From: a virus
Reading direction: 5' to 3' (one strand)
IMG/VR virus record: IMGVR_UViG_3300030329_005907
Span: 1-36,472 of that record
Length of the DNA: 36,472 bases
Shown here in pieces: positions 30,077-36,472 of this stretch (position 1 is its first letter; each line of letters begins with the position of its first letter). The translations under genes and the position numbers were made by a program. A model generated the notes under the pieces. That model was not told where the DNA came from. It ran no database searches and saw only the letters and a list, made by a program, of their open reading frames with translations.

Positions 30077-31038
30077 ATCGAACAGCAGTCGTTGTGACCG
30101 GCCTGCTCTGCTTTCTATTGAGCTCGCTGTTCTGCCCGGCGATCAGCGGTGGGTCGGATCGGAACCGATCTGACGTGTCGAACAAAACCAAAAGCCGACC
30201 TGCGATGGATCGCGTGCTGGCGGCAGCGAGTTGTCGCGTCAACGGCTGCAGCGGCACAGCGATCGAGTTCGGAGGAGGGTCGTGGGTCGTGACTGCCGAG
30301 CACTGCTTTCGGCTTGGGCAAGACGTCACTGTCGTCACCGGCGACAAGCTCAAGAGCAGCAGCGGCAAGGTGGTCGCGATCGATTCACGGGTGGACCTGG
30401 CACTCGTGCAGGTCGACCCCGGGCAGCTGACGGGTCGTGTTCCGGTTCCGTTGAACCTGCCGGATGGACCTTGGTCGGGAATTGGCTATCCCAAGGGGAA
30501 GGGACCGCAGTCGTGGCACGGTGAGTTTCTCGGGGCTGAAAAGATCACGAACCTCCCCCGTGCTCGTTGGGCATTCAAGATGAAGGGTGGACGGTTCGCC
30601 AACGGCTCGTCTGGGTCGGGAGTGTTTCGCGGTGGCGTCCTGGTTGGCGTCGCGACGCACATGGATGATTCCAAAAAGATCATCTACTCGTGCACGCTTC
30701 ACGACTTGCAGACTTTCTTATCGCGGGCTGGCAGGGATTCGCCAGGCCTCCGGGTCGCCGAGGAAGGCTCCGCGCAAATCAACAAGACCGCTGCCCTCGT
30801 CGGGACCGGGCCTGACAGCTGGGGTGATGCGGATCGCACGCGAGAGATCCTCGAACTCAAAAAACGAGTCGGGGAATTGAAAGGCACTGCGGGTCCGCCA
30901 GGACCACCGGGGCCACCGGGTCTAGGGATGGACCCATCCAAGTTGGAGGAAATCATCCGGCGACTGGAGTCGCTGGAGGCGTGGCAGCGGAACTTCCGCA
31001 CCACCGTTCGGATTCGTGTTCATCCCAAAGAAAGGTAG
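30073..31038 (+). CDS. Exported trypsin-like serine protease with collagen-like segment
   Basis: 321 residues. A signal peptide is visible (MNRTAVVVTGLLCFLLSSLF). The protease triad is in order: His in WVVTAEHCF (about residue 77), Asp in DSRVDLALVQVD (about 105), Ser in NGSSGSGVFRGG (about 180). After the protease domain comes a coiled coil, then GTAGPPGPPGPPGLG (about 275-290), a short collagen-like triplet run, then a second helix (LEEIIRRLESLEAWQ) that could trimerise. A collagen-like trimer carrying proteases on a virion or host surface is inferred. Rare in phages. Confidence 0.85.
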   Translation: MNRTAVVVTGLLCFLLSSLFCPAISGGSDRNRSDVSNKTKSRPAMDRVLAAASCRVNGCSGTAIEFGGGSWVVTAEHCFRLGQDVTVVTGDKLKSSSGKVVAIDSRVDLALVQVDPGQLTGRVPVPLNLPDGPWSGIGYPKGKGPQSWHGEFLGAEKITNLPRARWAFKMKGGRFANGSSGSGVFRGGVLVGVATHMDDSKKIIYSCTLHDLQTFLSRAGRDSPGLRVAEEGSAQINKTAALVGTGPDSWGDADRTREILELKKRVGELKGTAGPPGPPGPPGLGMDPSKLEEIIRRLESLEAWQRNFRTTVRIRVHPKER

Positions 31039-31042
31039 AGAC

Positions 31043-31237
31043 ATGGCAAGTCAGGTTGATCTTCAGAGTTTGCTCGAGGCGAGTGCCGGCGAGCGGCTCG
31101 CTCAACAGTCAGCGGCAAACAACTCGTTTCTTCAAATGCTGGACCGGGCCTTCGGAAAGGTTTACTCCGAGGTCGATGCAGCTGAATCATTCGCGTCCCG
31201 CGTCTTGATTCAGTCCAAGGACGGACCATCGGCCTGA
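31043..31237 (+). CDS. Small helical protein
   Basis: 64 residues, helical (LQSLLEASAGERLAQQSAAN, FLQMLDRAFGKVYSEVDAAE), no family recognised. GAAAGG lies upstream of the ATG. Its stop overlaps the next ATG by one base. It lies between the protease and fibre genes, so it may be a virion-associated or assembly protein. Confidence 0.65.
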   Translation: MASQVDLQSLLEASAGERLAQQSAANNSFLQMLDRAFGKVYSEVDAAESFASRVLIQSKDGPSA

Positions 31238-31431
31238 TGGATGTGCAGCAGGAAGCCGATCGGCTGCTGGCCTTGGACGAGCAAGGACGCGAGCGGGAGA
31301 TGCTCGTGATCGCACTTCGTCTAGGTCAGCAGGCCGAGGCCTCCTGGAACCGACTGCGTGAAATGGATGCGGAGTTCTTGGATGCCGTCACCGATTATCG
31401 AGGAGGGGGTCCGGTCACACCTGCGGGGTAG
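31237..31431 (+). CDS. Small helical protein
   Basis: 64 residues, strongly helical and charged (VQQEADRLLALDEQGREREM, LVIALRLGQQAEASWNRL), with a flexible Gly/Pro end. No family is recognised. Pairs with the previous small gene by a one-base overlap. Could form a heteromer with it. Confidence 0.62.
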   Translation: MDVQQEADRLLALDEQGREREMLVIALRLGQQAEASWNRLREMDAEFLDAVTDYRGGGPVTPAG

Positions 31432-31450
31432 AAACCGGTTCCTCAACATC

Positions 31451-31771
31451 ATGACACACGATGTCGTTGAGCGTTTGCGGATCAGGCGAAAGGCACTCGC
31501 TGCTGATTCCGGTCTCGACGAGTCATATGACGTGGGAACGTACCCACCTGATGTGACAACGGTCGTGATGGACAAAGGCAGGGGGTGGCTCCCCCTGGTC
31601 GCCGGGCTTCTAACTGGTGGGCTTGGAACCGCCGGGGTGGCAGCGGCATTGGGTGCATTTGGCTCTGCCGCACCGATGGCTGCCCCCCCGGCAAAAGCAC
31701 AAGTGTTCGACGTGACAATCGAGTCCGTTGATGGCAAGCCGAAGGTCACAAGCGTCGAGGTGACTGAATGA
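31451..31771 (+). CDS. Hypothetical protein with a Gly/Ala hydrophobic segment
   Basis: 106 residues from the ATG at 31451 (MTHDVVERLRIRRKALAADS). The frame is open further upstream (ATG at 31382), and no strong ribosome binding site decides. A hydrophobic Gly/Ala run (WLPLVAGLLTGGLGTAGVAA) is followed by an Ala/Pro linker and a short beta end (AQVFDVTIESVDGKPKVTSV). Membrane association or a spacer in a fibre complex is possible. Overlaps the fibre gene by four bases. Confidence 0.6.
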   Translation: MTHDVVERLRIRRKALAADSGLDESYDVGTYPPDVTTVVMDKGRGWLPLVAGLLTGGLGTAGVAAALGAFGSAAPMAAPPAKAQVFDVTIESVDGKPKVTSVEVTE

Positions 31772-32736
31772 CAATCCAACGCATCGACACCGTCGATATT
31801 CATTCGCTGACGACCGACACGATGGCGTCCGGTGACTTCCTGGCATTCTCTGATGAGTCGGAAGATGGCGACATCTCAAACAAGATCACGATCGACAACT
31901 TCGTGTCAGCTATCGCCGGCACGGGGCTTGGGTCGACGGGGATCACTCTAACTGCTGATGCGTCAGGTGCGACGCTGACAGGCTCGACCGACAATCAGGT
32001 CGTCACTGTCACCGGGGCAGACGCGATCACCGGCGAGGCGAACCTGACCTTTGATGGGAACAGTCTGGGGGTCGTCACAGGCAGTGCGACGGCAGTTCCG
32101 GTCACGATCACTGGAGCGTCCGGGCAATCGGTCAACCTGATGACGATCGAGAACTCGAGCAATGCAGCCTACGTTGAATTCCAGAGCACTGGGTCCATCC
32201 GGCTCGGGACGGCAGGCACTCGCCGGATCTGGGTCGAGAATGTCAGCGGCGAAGACGTCGCCGGCAAGAACCTCGATCTGCGGGCCGGCAAATCAACCGG
32301 AGACAAAGATGGCGGAAGCATAACTTTCCACACCGCTGCTGCCGGAAGCTCGGGATCGGGGACAAACAATCACGACGAGGCTTTGCGGATCGATGCCGAT
32401 GGGGCGATTCGGTTCCACAAAAACACCGTGCGGAAGATCTTTGTCGAGGAGGTGAGCGGCACGAATACGGCAGGCAAGCACCTCGACGTCAGGGCTGGAA
32501 AAGGGACCGGCACGGGTGACGGTGGTTCGATCCGTTTCTACACGTCCGACAGTGGGTCGTCCGGGTCGTCAGCCAACAGCTACAGCGAAGTGCTCCGTCT
32601 TTGGCACGACAAGTGGGTCGACTTCAAGATATCGACCTCTGACGGTTCGACTCTCGACACGATGTCCCCGGCGGCCTATCTGCCCATCAAGGTCGGTGGG
32701 ACTGCCTATTACGTCCCGATGTATCAGGAGATGTGA
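31768..32736 (+). CDS. Tail fibre-like protein with internal duplication
   Basis: 322 residues. The first 110 residues are Thr/Gly/Ala-rich beta (ITLTADASGATLTGSTDNQV). Two copies of a unit of about 75 residues follow: RRIWVENVSGEDVAGKNLDL...GGSITFHT and RKIFVEEVSGTNTAGKHLDV...GGSIRFYT. Each has a GKSTGD/GKGTGT turn and a Ser/Gly loop. It ends in YLPIKVGGTAYYVPMYQ, a common fibre or tailspike C-terminus. Triple-stranded beta fibre likely; host contact inferred. Confidence 0.8.
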   Translation: MTIQRIDTVDIHSLTTDTMASGDFLAFSDESEDGDISNKITIDNFVSAIAGTGLGSTGITLTADASGATLTGSTDNQVVTVTGADAITGEANLTFDGNSLGVVTGSATAVPVTITGASGQSVNLMTIENSSNAAYVEFQSTGSIRLGTAGTRRIWVENVSGEDVAGKNLDLRAGKSTGDKDGGSITFHTAAAGSSGSGTNNHDEALRIDADGAIRFHKNTVRKIFVEEVSGTNTAGKHLDVRAGKGTGTGDGGSIRFYTSDSGSSGSSANSYSEVLRLWHDKWVDFKISTSDGSTLDTMSPAAYLPIKVGGTAYYVPMYQEM

Positions 32737-33014
32737 TGCCCGAGGAAATCACCATTCACGCATGGGGCAAGGTCGCGACGGTGACGGTTCCCGACGACCT
32801 GGTCGGGGTCGGCCCACAGTCATTTGTCAGGCTCGCTGCCGAAGACGAAGTGCCCGAGGGAATGACAGACGAGGAATTCGCGATCAAGAAGGTCATCGGG
32901 TTCGTCGTCGACACGATCAAGGCAGCAACGGCAAAGGAGGCAGCCAGGGACGCAGCCGACACCGTTTATTTCGTCGAGCAGCAAACTGACCAGATCACTT
33001 TGGAGCTTGAGTAG
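32736..33014 (+). CDS. Small protein between fibre genes
   Basis: 92 residues. An N-terminal beta part (EITIHAWGKVATVTVPDDLV) and a C-terminal helix (VVDTIKAATAKEAARDAADT) are visible, no family recognised. The ATG overlaps the fibre stop (TGATG). Possibly a fibre assembly factor. Confidence 0.6.
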   Translation: MPEEITIHAWGKVATVTVPDDLVGVGPQSFVRLAAEDEVPEGMTDEEFAIKKVIGFVVDTIKAATAKEAARDAADTVYFVEQQTDQITLELE

Positions 33015-33676
33015 TGGCAGGCGAGATTGTTTTCCCCTCTGGCGTAACCGGGCAGACTCTTTACGGGGTCGTGCGGTCATTTGCCAACACCGTATGGAAC
33101 GGGTCGAGCTTCGAGTCGTATGCGTCAGGCAACTGGGGAAACTACGACATCGCTCTCACCGAGCAGGGTAGCTCATCGGTCTACGTCGGTACCTTCCCGG
33201 GATCGATCTCTGCAGGGTCGTATCACGTCACCGTCTATCGCCAGGCTGGCGGCTCCGTGGCAGAAACCGACCCGGTCATCGGCAGCGGAGGGCTGGAGTG
33301 GACGGGGTCGGCTGTCCTGGTCCATTTCAACGCAAGCTCTGACACCGTTGACGTTGGGAAGGTCAGCGGCGACTCGACGGCTGCGGACAACCTCGAAGCG
33401 ATGCTCGAGGGGCTGCAGGTGGGCACTGTCGACAACTCGAACTTCACCCCAACGACGACTGCCTTCGAGACTGATCTGACGGAGGCAAGTGACGACCACT
33501 TCAACAATCAAGCGGTCCTGTGGCGAAGCGGTGCCAATGCCGGTCTCACCTTCTTCATCAGTGATAGCGTCGGCAAGACCGGAGGGATGGCTGGCACCAA
33601 GTTCACCGTCGACGCAATGCCGAATGCTGCGGCAAACGGAGACACCTTTCAAGTTATCGGAACCAAGGGAGCCTGA
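33014..33676 (+). CDS. Fibre or tail-surface protein
   Basis: 220 residues, GTG start overlapping the previous stop. Beta-rich, with TLYGVVRSFANTVWNGSSFE, SYASGNWGNYDIALTEQGSS and VYVGTFPGSISAGSYHVTVY. A second part has NFTPTTTAFETDLTEASDDH and FFISDSVGKTGGMAGTKFTV. The pattern matches extracytoplasmic beta proteins found in tail-surface gene clusters. No named family. Confidence 0.68.
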   Translation: MAGEIVFPSGVTGQTLYGVVRSFANTVWNGSSFESYASGNWGNYDIALTEQGSSSVYVGTFPGSISAGSYHVTVYRQAGGSVAETDPVIGSGGLEWTGSAVLVHFNASSDTVDVGKVSGDSTAADNLEAMLEGLQVGTVDNSNFTPTTTAFETDLTEASDDHFNNQAVLWRSGANAGLTFFISDSVGKTGGMAGTKFTVDAMPNAAANGDTFQVIGTKGA

Positions 33677-33679
33677 CAC

Positions 33680-34129
33680 ATGGCATCGCTATTCAACAAC
33701 TACGCCAAAGAGAAACTCGCCGAGGCCGAGATCGACCTCGATGCTGACACGATCAAGATCGCGTTGCTGACAACTGACACGACGGCTGACACCGAGGCCA
33801 ATGCCCAGACGCTTTCGGGCTTCACGACACTGGGTGAGTTCAGCACGAGCGGAACCAACTACGCCAGGGCTACGTTGGCAAATGTCGACAGCCGGGTCGA
33901 CACGGGGAACAACCGCTACGAGTTCGATGCTGACAACGTGACCTTCACGAGCCTCGCGGCCTCGTCACCTGCGAAGGACATTCAGGGCTGTCTGCTGCTC
34001 AAGCACGTTGATGGCACGGACGCAAATGATCTGCCCATCGCATTCATTGATTTCGCTTCGGACCTGACCCCGGACGGTTCCAACGTGACGATCACGTGGG
34101 ACGAGCAGGGCATTCTCCAGTTGAGCTAG
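33680..34129 (+). CDS. Virion structural protein, beta-rich
   Basis: 149 residues. Short beta strands are seen in TIKIALLTTDTTADTEANAQ, ATLANVDSRVDTGNNRYEFD and IAFIDFASDLTPDGSNVTIT. The opening LFNNYAKEKLAEAEIDLDAD is typical of a small phage surface protein found with fibre genes. No strong family call. Starts four bases after the previous stop. Confidence 0.68.
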   Translation: MASLFNNYAKEKLAEAEIDLDADTIKIALLTTDTTADTEANAQTLSGFTTLGEFSTSGTNYARATLANVDSRVDTGNNRYEFDADNVTFTSLAASSPAKDIQGCLLLKHVDGTDANDLPIAFIDFASDLTPDGSNVTITWDEQGILQLS

Positions 34130-34132
34130 GCC

Positions 34133-35644
34133 ATGCTGCAGTTCTTTCTCAAATCCTCGACAGCGGCGGTAGTCGTCACCCCACCTGTGGTGACGGCTGC
34201 GTGGACGTCCGTTGCTCCGAGCGTAGAGAAGAACACATCGCCGGCTTCAGTCGTCGCCACCTGGTCGGCAGTGGTTCCGGCACCAGAAAAGTCCGTCGAT
34301 GCTGATCCGGTTGGTGCTTCGTGGTCATTGACGGCAGCTGGGCTGACAAAGACCACAGTGCCGAGCACCGTCACCGTTAGCAGCGGTGTTCCCTCCATCT
34401 CCGTTGGAAAGGCGGTGGCGGTCTCGGCCATTGTGGCTTCGTGGTCACAAACAGATCCGGCAGTGGGCAAAAGCCTAGACGCTGGCGCAGTCGGAGCCAC
34501 ATGGGCTGTCGCGGCTCCGGTAGTCGGAAGAGTCGTGCAGGCCACCCCGGTCACTGCAGCATGGGGAACCGTCGCACCTGCGTTTGCCAAGAGCGTCTCC
34601 CCCTCTCCGGGCCTGGCATCGTGGTCGACGGTCACCCCGAGCCGCACCAAGAAAGTCGCACAGACGGCAACCTCGGCGACTTTTTCTACCGTTGTTCCCT
34701 CGGTTTCGCAGTCAACGGGTGATTTGTCCGTTTCGGCGAGTCCGGTCACTGCCCAATGGGGCACTGTTGATCCGAGCGTCGCCAAGGGTCTGGACGCTTC
34801 GCCTGTTGCGGCTGATTGGTCAACTGTCGCTGCGGACCTCGGCAAGGCCGTCTCTGCATCACCCGTTGCGGCTGCTTGGTCAGTTGTCGCTGCGGGCCTC
34901 GGCAAGGCGGTCACTGCGTCACCCATTCCGGCTACGTGGTCCGTTGGTGCGGTAGTCGTTACGCGAGTGATTGCCACAGAGCCGATCGTGGCGACATGGG
35001 CAAGTGGCTCGGCGACCCCCTCGAAGGGGATCGACTGTTCGGCACTGACACTCAACTCTTCGGTCACTGCTCCGGTGATCACAAAGACGCGATCCGCTGG
35101 GGTCGTGGCGTGCACCTGGTCTTTTGGTCCTGTGGTCATCGAGAAATCGGTCACGCCAGTGCCACTCTCGGCTGCTTGGTCGATCGTCACCGGCACCCGA
35201 TCAAAGTCGGTCGACTGTGGCCTGTTGGCAGTCGGGCCGATTCTCAAGACCCCGAGCATCTCAAAGAGCATCACGACCGATCCAATAGCAGCGGCTTGGT
35301 CGCTCGTCGACGTGACATTGGTGATCGTCCCACCTGCAGGGACATCCCTCGACTACCGAGTGGAAGGTCGTACCCATTGGGTCGCACCCGGGGCTGTCCT
35401 GGCGTATCTGGGTGAAGGCCGGCTTCAAGCGAACAGCGGTGGCCGGCTGCACCTGCGTTGTGAGGGACGCACGCATTGGGACGGTGAAGGCCGGCTCCAC
35501 TACCTCGGTGAAGCCGACTTCGGGTTCGACGTGTCTCCCACCCTGGTCGGCTACCGAGGCGAAGGCAGTGTCTCGTTTGATGCGTCAGGCGAGGCCGGCT
35601 TCGCGACTGACACAAACCAACTGACATATGAGACGGTGCAATGA
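34133..35644 (+). CDS. Surface protein with about 19 tandem 20-residue repeats
   Basis: 503 residues. From about residue 20 to 400 the sequence consists of units of almost exactly 20 residues with the pattern x-A-x-W-S-x-V-x-P-x-x-x-K-x-V-x-A-x-P-V. Examples are AAAWSVVAAGLGKAVTASPI and TAQWGTVDPSVAKGLDASPV. About 19 copies can be counted. The last 100 residues hold a second repeat type (VEGRTHW, GEGRLHYLGEADF, YRGEGSVSF). Both are likely beta-structured and stacked into a rod or spike. Position among fibre genes suggests a receptor-binding or stalk protein. A long antisense open frame here is a repeat artefact. Confidence 0.8.
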   Translation: MLQFFLKSSTAAVVVTPPVVTAAWTSVAPSVEKNTSPASVVATWSAVVPAPEKSVDADPVGASWSLTAAGLTKTTVPSTVTVSSGVPSISVGKAVAVSAIVASWSQTDPAVGKSLDAGAVGATWAVAAPVVGRVVQATPVTAAWGTVAPAFAKSVSPSPGLASWSTVTPSRTKKVAQTATSATFSTVVPSVSQSTGDLSVSASPVTAQWGTVDPSVAKGLDASPVAADWSTVAADLGKAVSASPVAAAWSVVAAGLGKAVTASPIPATWSVGAVVVTRVIATEPIVATWASGSATPSKGIDCSALTLNSSVTAPVITKTRSAGVVACTWSFGPVVIEKSVTPVPLSAAWSIVTGTRSKSVDCGLLAVGPILKTPSISKSITTDPIAAAWSLVDVTLVIVPPAGTSLDYRVEGRTHWVAPGAVLAYLGEGRLQANSGGRLHLRCEGRTHWDGEGRLHYLGEADFGFDVSPTLVGYRGEGSVSFDASGEAGFATDTNQLTYETVQ

Positions 35645-35967
35645 GCCAAGCAGAACAGATTCAATCCAAGACGGCTAACGAGGTGCGTAACCTCGCTGCC
35701 AACTTTACCGATAAGCTCGATGCGGGTGAGACACTGACAGGGACACCCACGGTGAGCGTCTCCCCCAGTGGGGTGACTGTCTCCAGCGAGGCGGTGTCGA
35801 CTGGCTCCCTGACCATCCTTGGTGAGAGCGTAGCCACAGCCAAGGCGGTCACCTGCTCGGTGTCAGGCGGCTCGGCTGGCACCCGTTACACCCTGACCAT
35901 CCAGTGTGGCACCAACGCATCACCTGCCCAGACCTTGGAGATCCTATGTCTACTGGACGTAACGTAA
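35641..35967 (+). CDS. Small beta-sandwich-like protein
   Basis: 108 residues. An N-terminal helix (QSKTANEVRNLAANFTDKL) is followed by beta strands (PTVSVSPSGVTVSSEAVSTG, CSVSGGSAGTRYTLTIQCGT), as in small Ig-like decoration or fibre modules found in phage tail regions. Overlaps the repeat protein by four bases. No family is named. Confidence 0.7.
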   Translation: MSQAEQIQSKTANEVRNLAANFTDKLDAGETLTGTPTVSVSPSGVTVSSEAVSTGSLTILGESVATAKAVTCSVSGGSAGTRYTLTIQCGTNASPAQTLEILCLLDVT

Positions 35968-36116
35968 AACGACCTCCTGAACCGACCCCAGAAGAGATCG
36001 CACTTCGGGCTGCCGAGATCCGTGCGGGGTGGGACGAGAAGAAGTGGGAACTGCAACGGACGGCTCGTGAGCGTCACTGGCTGCCACTCAACGTACAAGA
36101 TCCGGTGCTCGACTGA
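35946..36116 (+). CDS. Short charged protein beside the HNH gene
   Basis: 56 residues, helical and charged (PEPTPEEIALRAAEIRAGWD, EKKWELQRTARERHWLPLNV). Small proteins with this TPEEI...IRAGW...ERHW layout occur next to HNH genes and elsewhere in planctomycete-type elements, but no function is known to me. It overlaps the next ATG by one base and the previous gene by 22 bases. Confidence 0.68.
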   Translation: MSTGRNVKRPPEPTPEEIALRAAEIRAGWDEKKWELQRTARERHWLPLNVQDPVLD

Positions 36117-36448
36117 TGGCACAATCACCACGCACCCACCGACGCTCGCGTCACAAGACCAACCGCATTGACCTTCGACCCGGTGCAACGGCGCGGGGTT
36201 ACGGTTCCGACTGGAGACGGCTCCGCAATTGGTACGCAACTCGTAACCCGTTGTGCGAGGAGTGTTTAGGTCGTAACCGGGTGATGCCAGTCGAGGAGGT
36301 CGATCACGTCCAGGAGTTTGATGGGAAGGACGATCCATTGCGTCTCGATCACAACAACCTGATGTCGCTGTGCCGTTCTTGTCACCGTCGCAAGCACGCT
36401 CGGGAGGACCGCAAAAAAAGAGACTCCCGTACAACCGGGGGGGCTTAA
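36116..36448 (+). CDS. HNH endonuclease
   Basis: 110 residues. An N-terminal basic part (RRSRHKTNRIDLRPGATARG) is followed by the HNH fold: CEECLGRN, VEEVDHVQEFDGKDD, the Asn/His set in LDHNNLMSLCRSCHRRKH with paired Cys. Single-domain HNH proteins encoded beside the terminase help cut DNA during packaging in cos-type phages. Here it is the last gene, and the terminase genes are at the start of the window, so the two ends would join in a circular map. Confidence 0.9.
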   Translation: MAQSPRTHRRSRHKTNRIDLRPGATARGYGSDWRRLRNWYATRNPLCEECLGRNRVMPVEEVDHVQEFDGKDDPLRLDHNNLMSLCRSCHRRKHAREDRKKRDSRTTGGA

Positions 36449-36472
36449 TATCTGGGCCGAATCTCTATGGAC

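Noticed and set aside
34126-35274. 382-codon open frame on the minus strand
   Set aside because: It is the antisense shadow of the 60-base repeats of the plus-strand gene; its protein is low-complexity and follows the repeat period.

Overview
The window reads as most or all of a temperate, long-tailed (siphovirus-type) double-stranded DNA phage or prophage. It has an HK97-type head module, a tail module with a tape measure protein, a tyrosine integrase, a recombination/replication block and an HNH endonuclease beside the packaging genes. Base composition is GC-rich by eye. Several traits point to a planctomycete host: a DUF1580-type small protein, a membrane-anchored protein with a formylglycine-generating-enzyme (FGE) fold, and a Cys-rich tail domain on a glycosyltransferase of a kind I associate with planctomycetes. 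The host call is inference, not proof.

Layout. 1-5.6 kb: ParB-methyltransferase, small and large terminase, portal and prohead protease, closed by a very long terminator-like hairpin. 5.8-13.1 kb: major capsid protein, head-tail connectors, tail completion, tail tube, tail assembly chaperones with a -1 frameshift site, tape measure and a distal tail protein. 13.1-17.6 kb: small structural protein, a protein with 32 cysteines, a fused glycosyltransferase-sulfotransferase whose reading frame continues past a TGA, a calcineurin-like phosphoesterase and a small winged-helix-like protein. 17.6-19.2 kb: small accessory genes behind an AT-rich promoter with a duplicated 12-bp element, ended by a terminator. 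19.2-21.0 kb, minus strand: exported nuclease-like protein, XRE regulator and FGE-like membrane protein. 21.2-23.3 kb, minus strand: integrase, tRNA-Gly(CCC) and a small helical protein. 23.4-29.2 kb, plus strand: regulatory and early genes (DUF1580, Zn-finger, csrA), recombination exonuclease with partner, replication protein, Dcm-type methyltransferase with an overlapping second frame, resolvase-like nuclease, DUF3310 and Lar-like proteins. 29.2-36.4 kb: lysis-like genes, exported trypsin-like protease with a collagen-like segment, fibre and repeat proteins, HNH endonuclease.

The most unusual signal is not a gene. The word CCTGGTY occurs about 39 times, always on the plus strand, in genes of both orientations and between genes. 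No reverse complement was found, and the spacing is markedly even (about 0.4-1.6 kb, mean about 0.93 kb). This looks like a DNA-level polar signal. Other strong observations are the two protein-like frames over the Dcm gene, the TGA inside a conserved-looking Cys domain, the frameshift heptamer in the tail chaperones, and a CsrA-type hairpin holding the csrA ribosome binding site.

All counts and domain calls were made by eye, without database searches.
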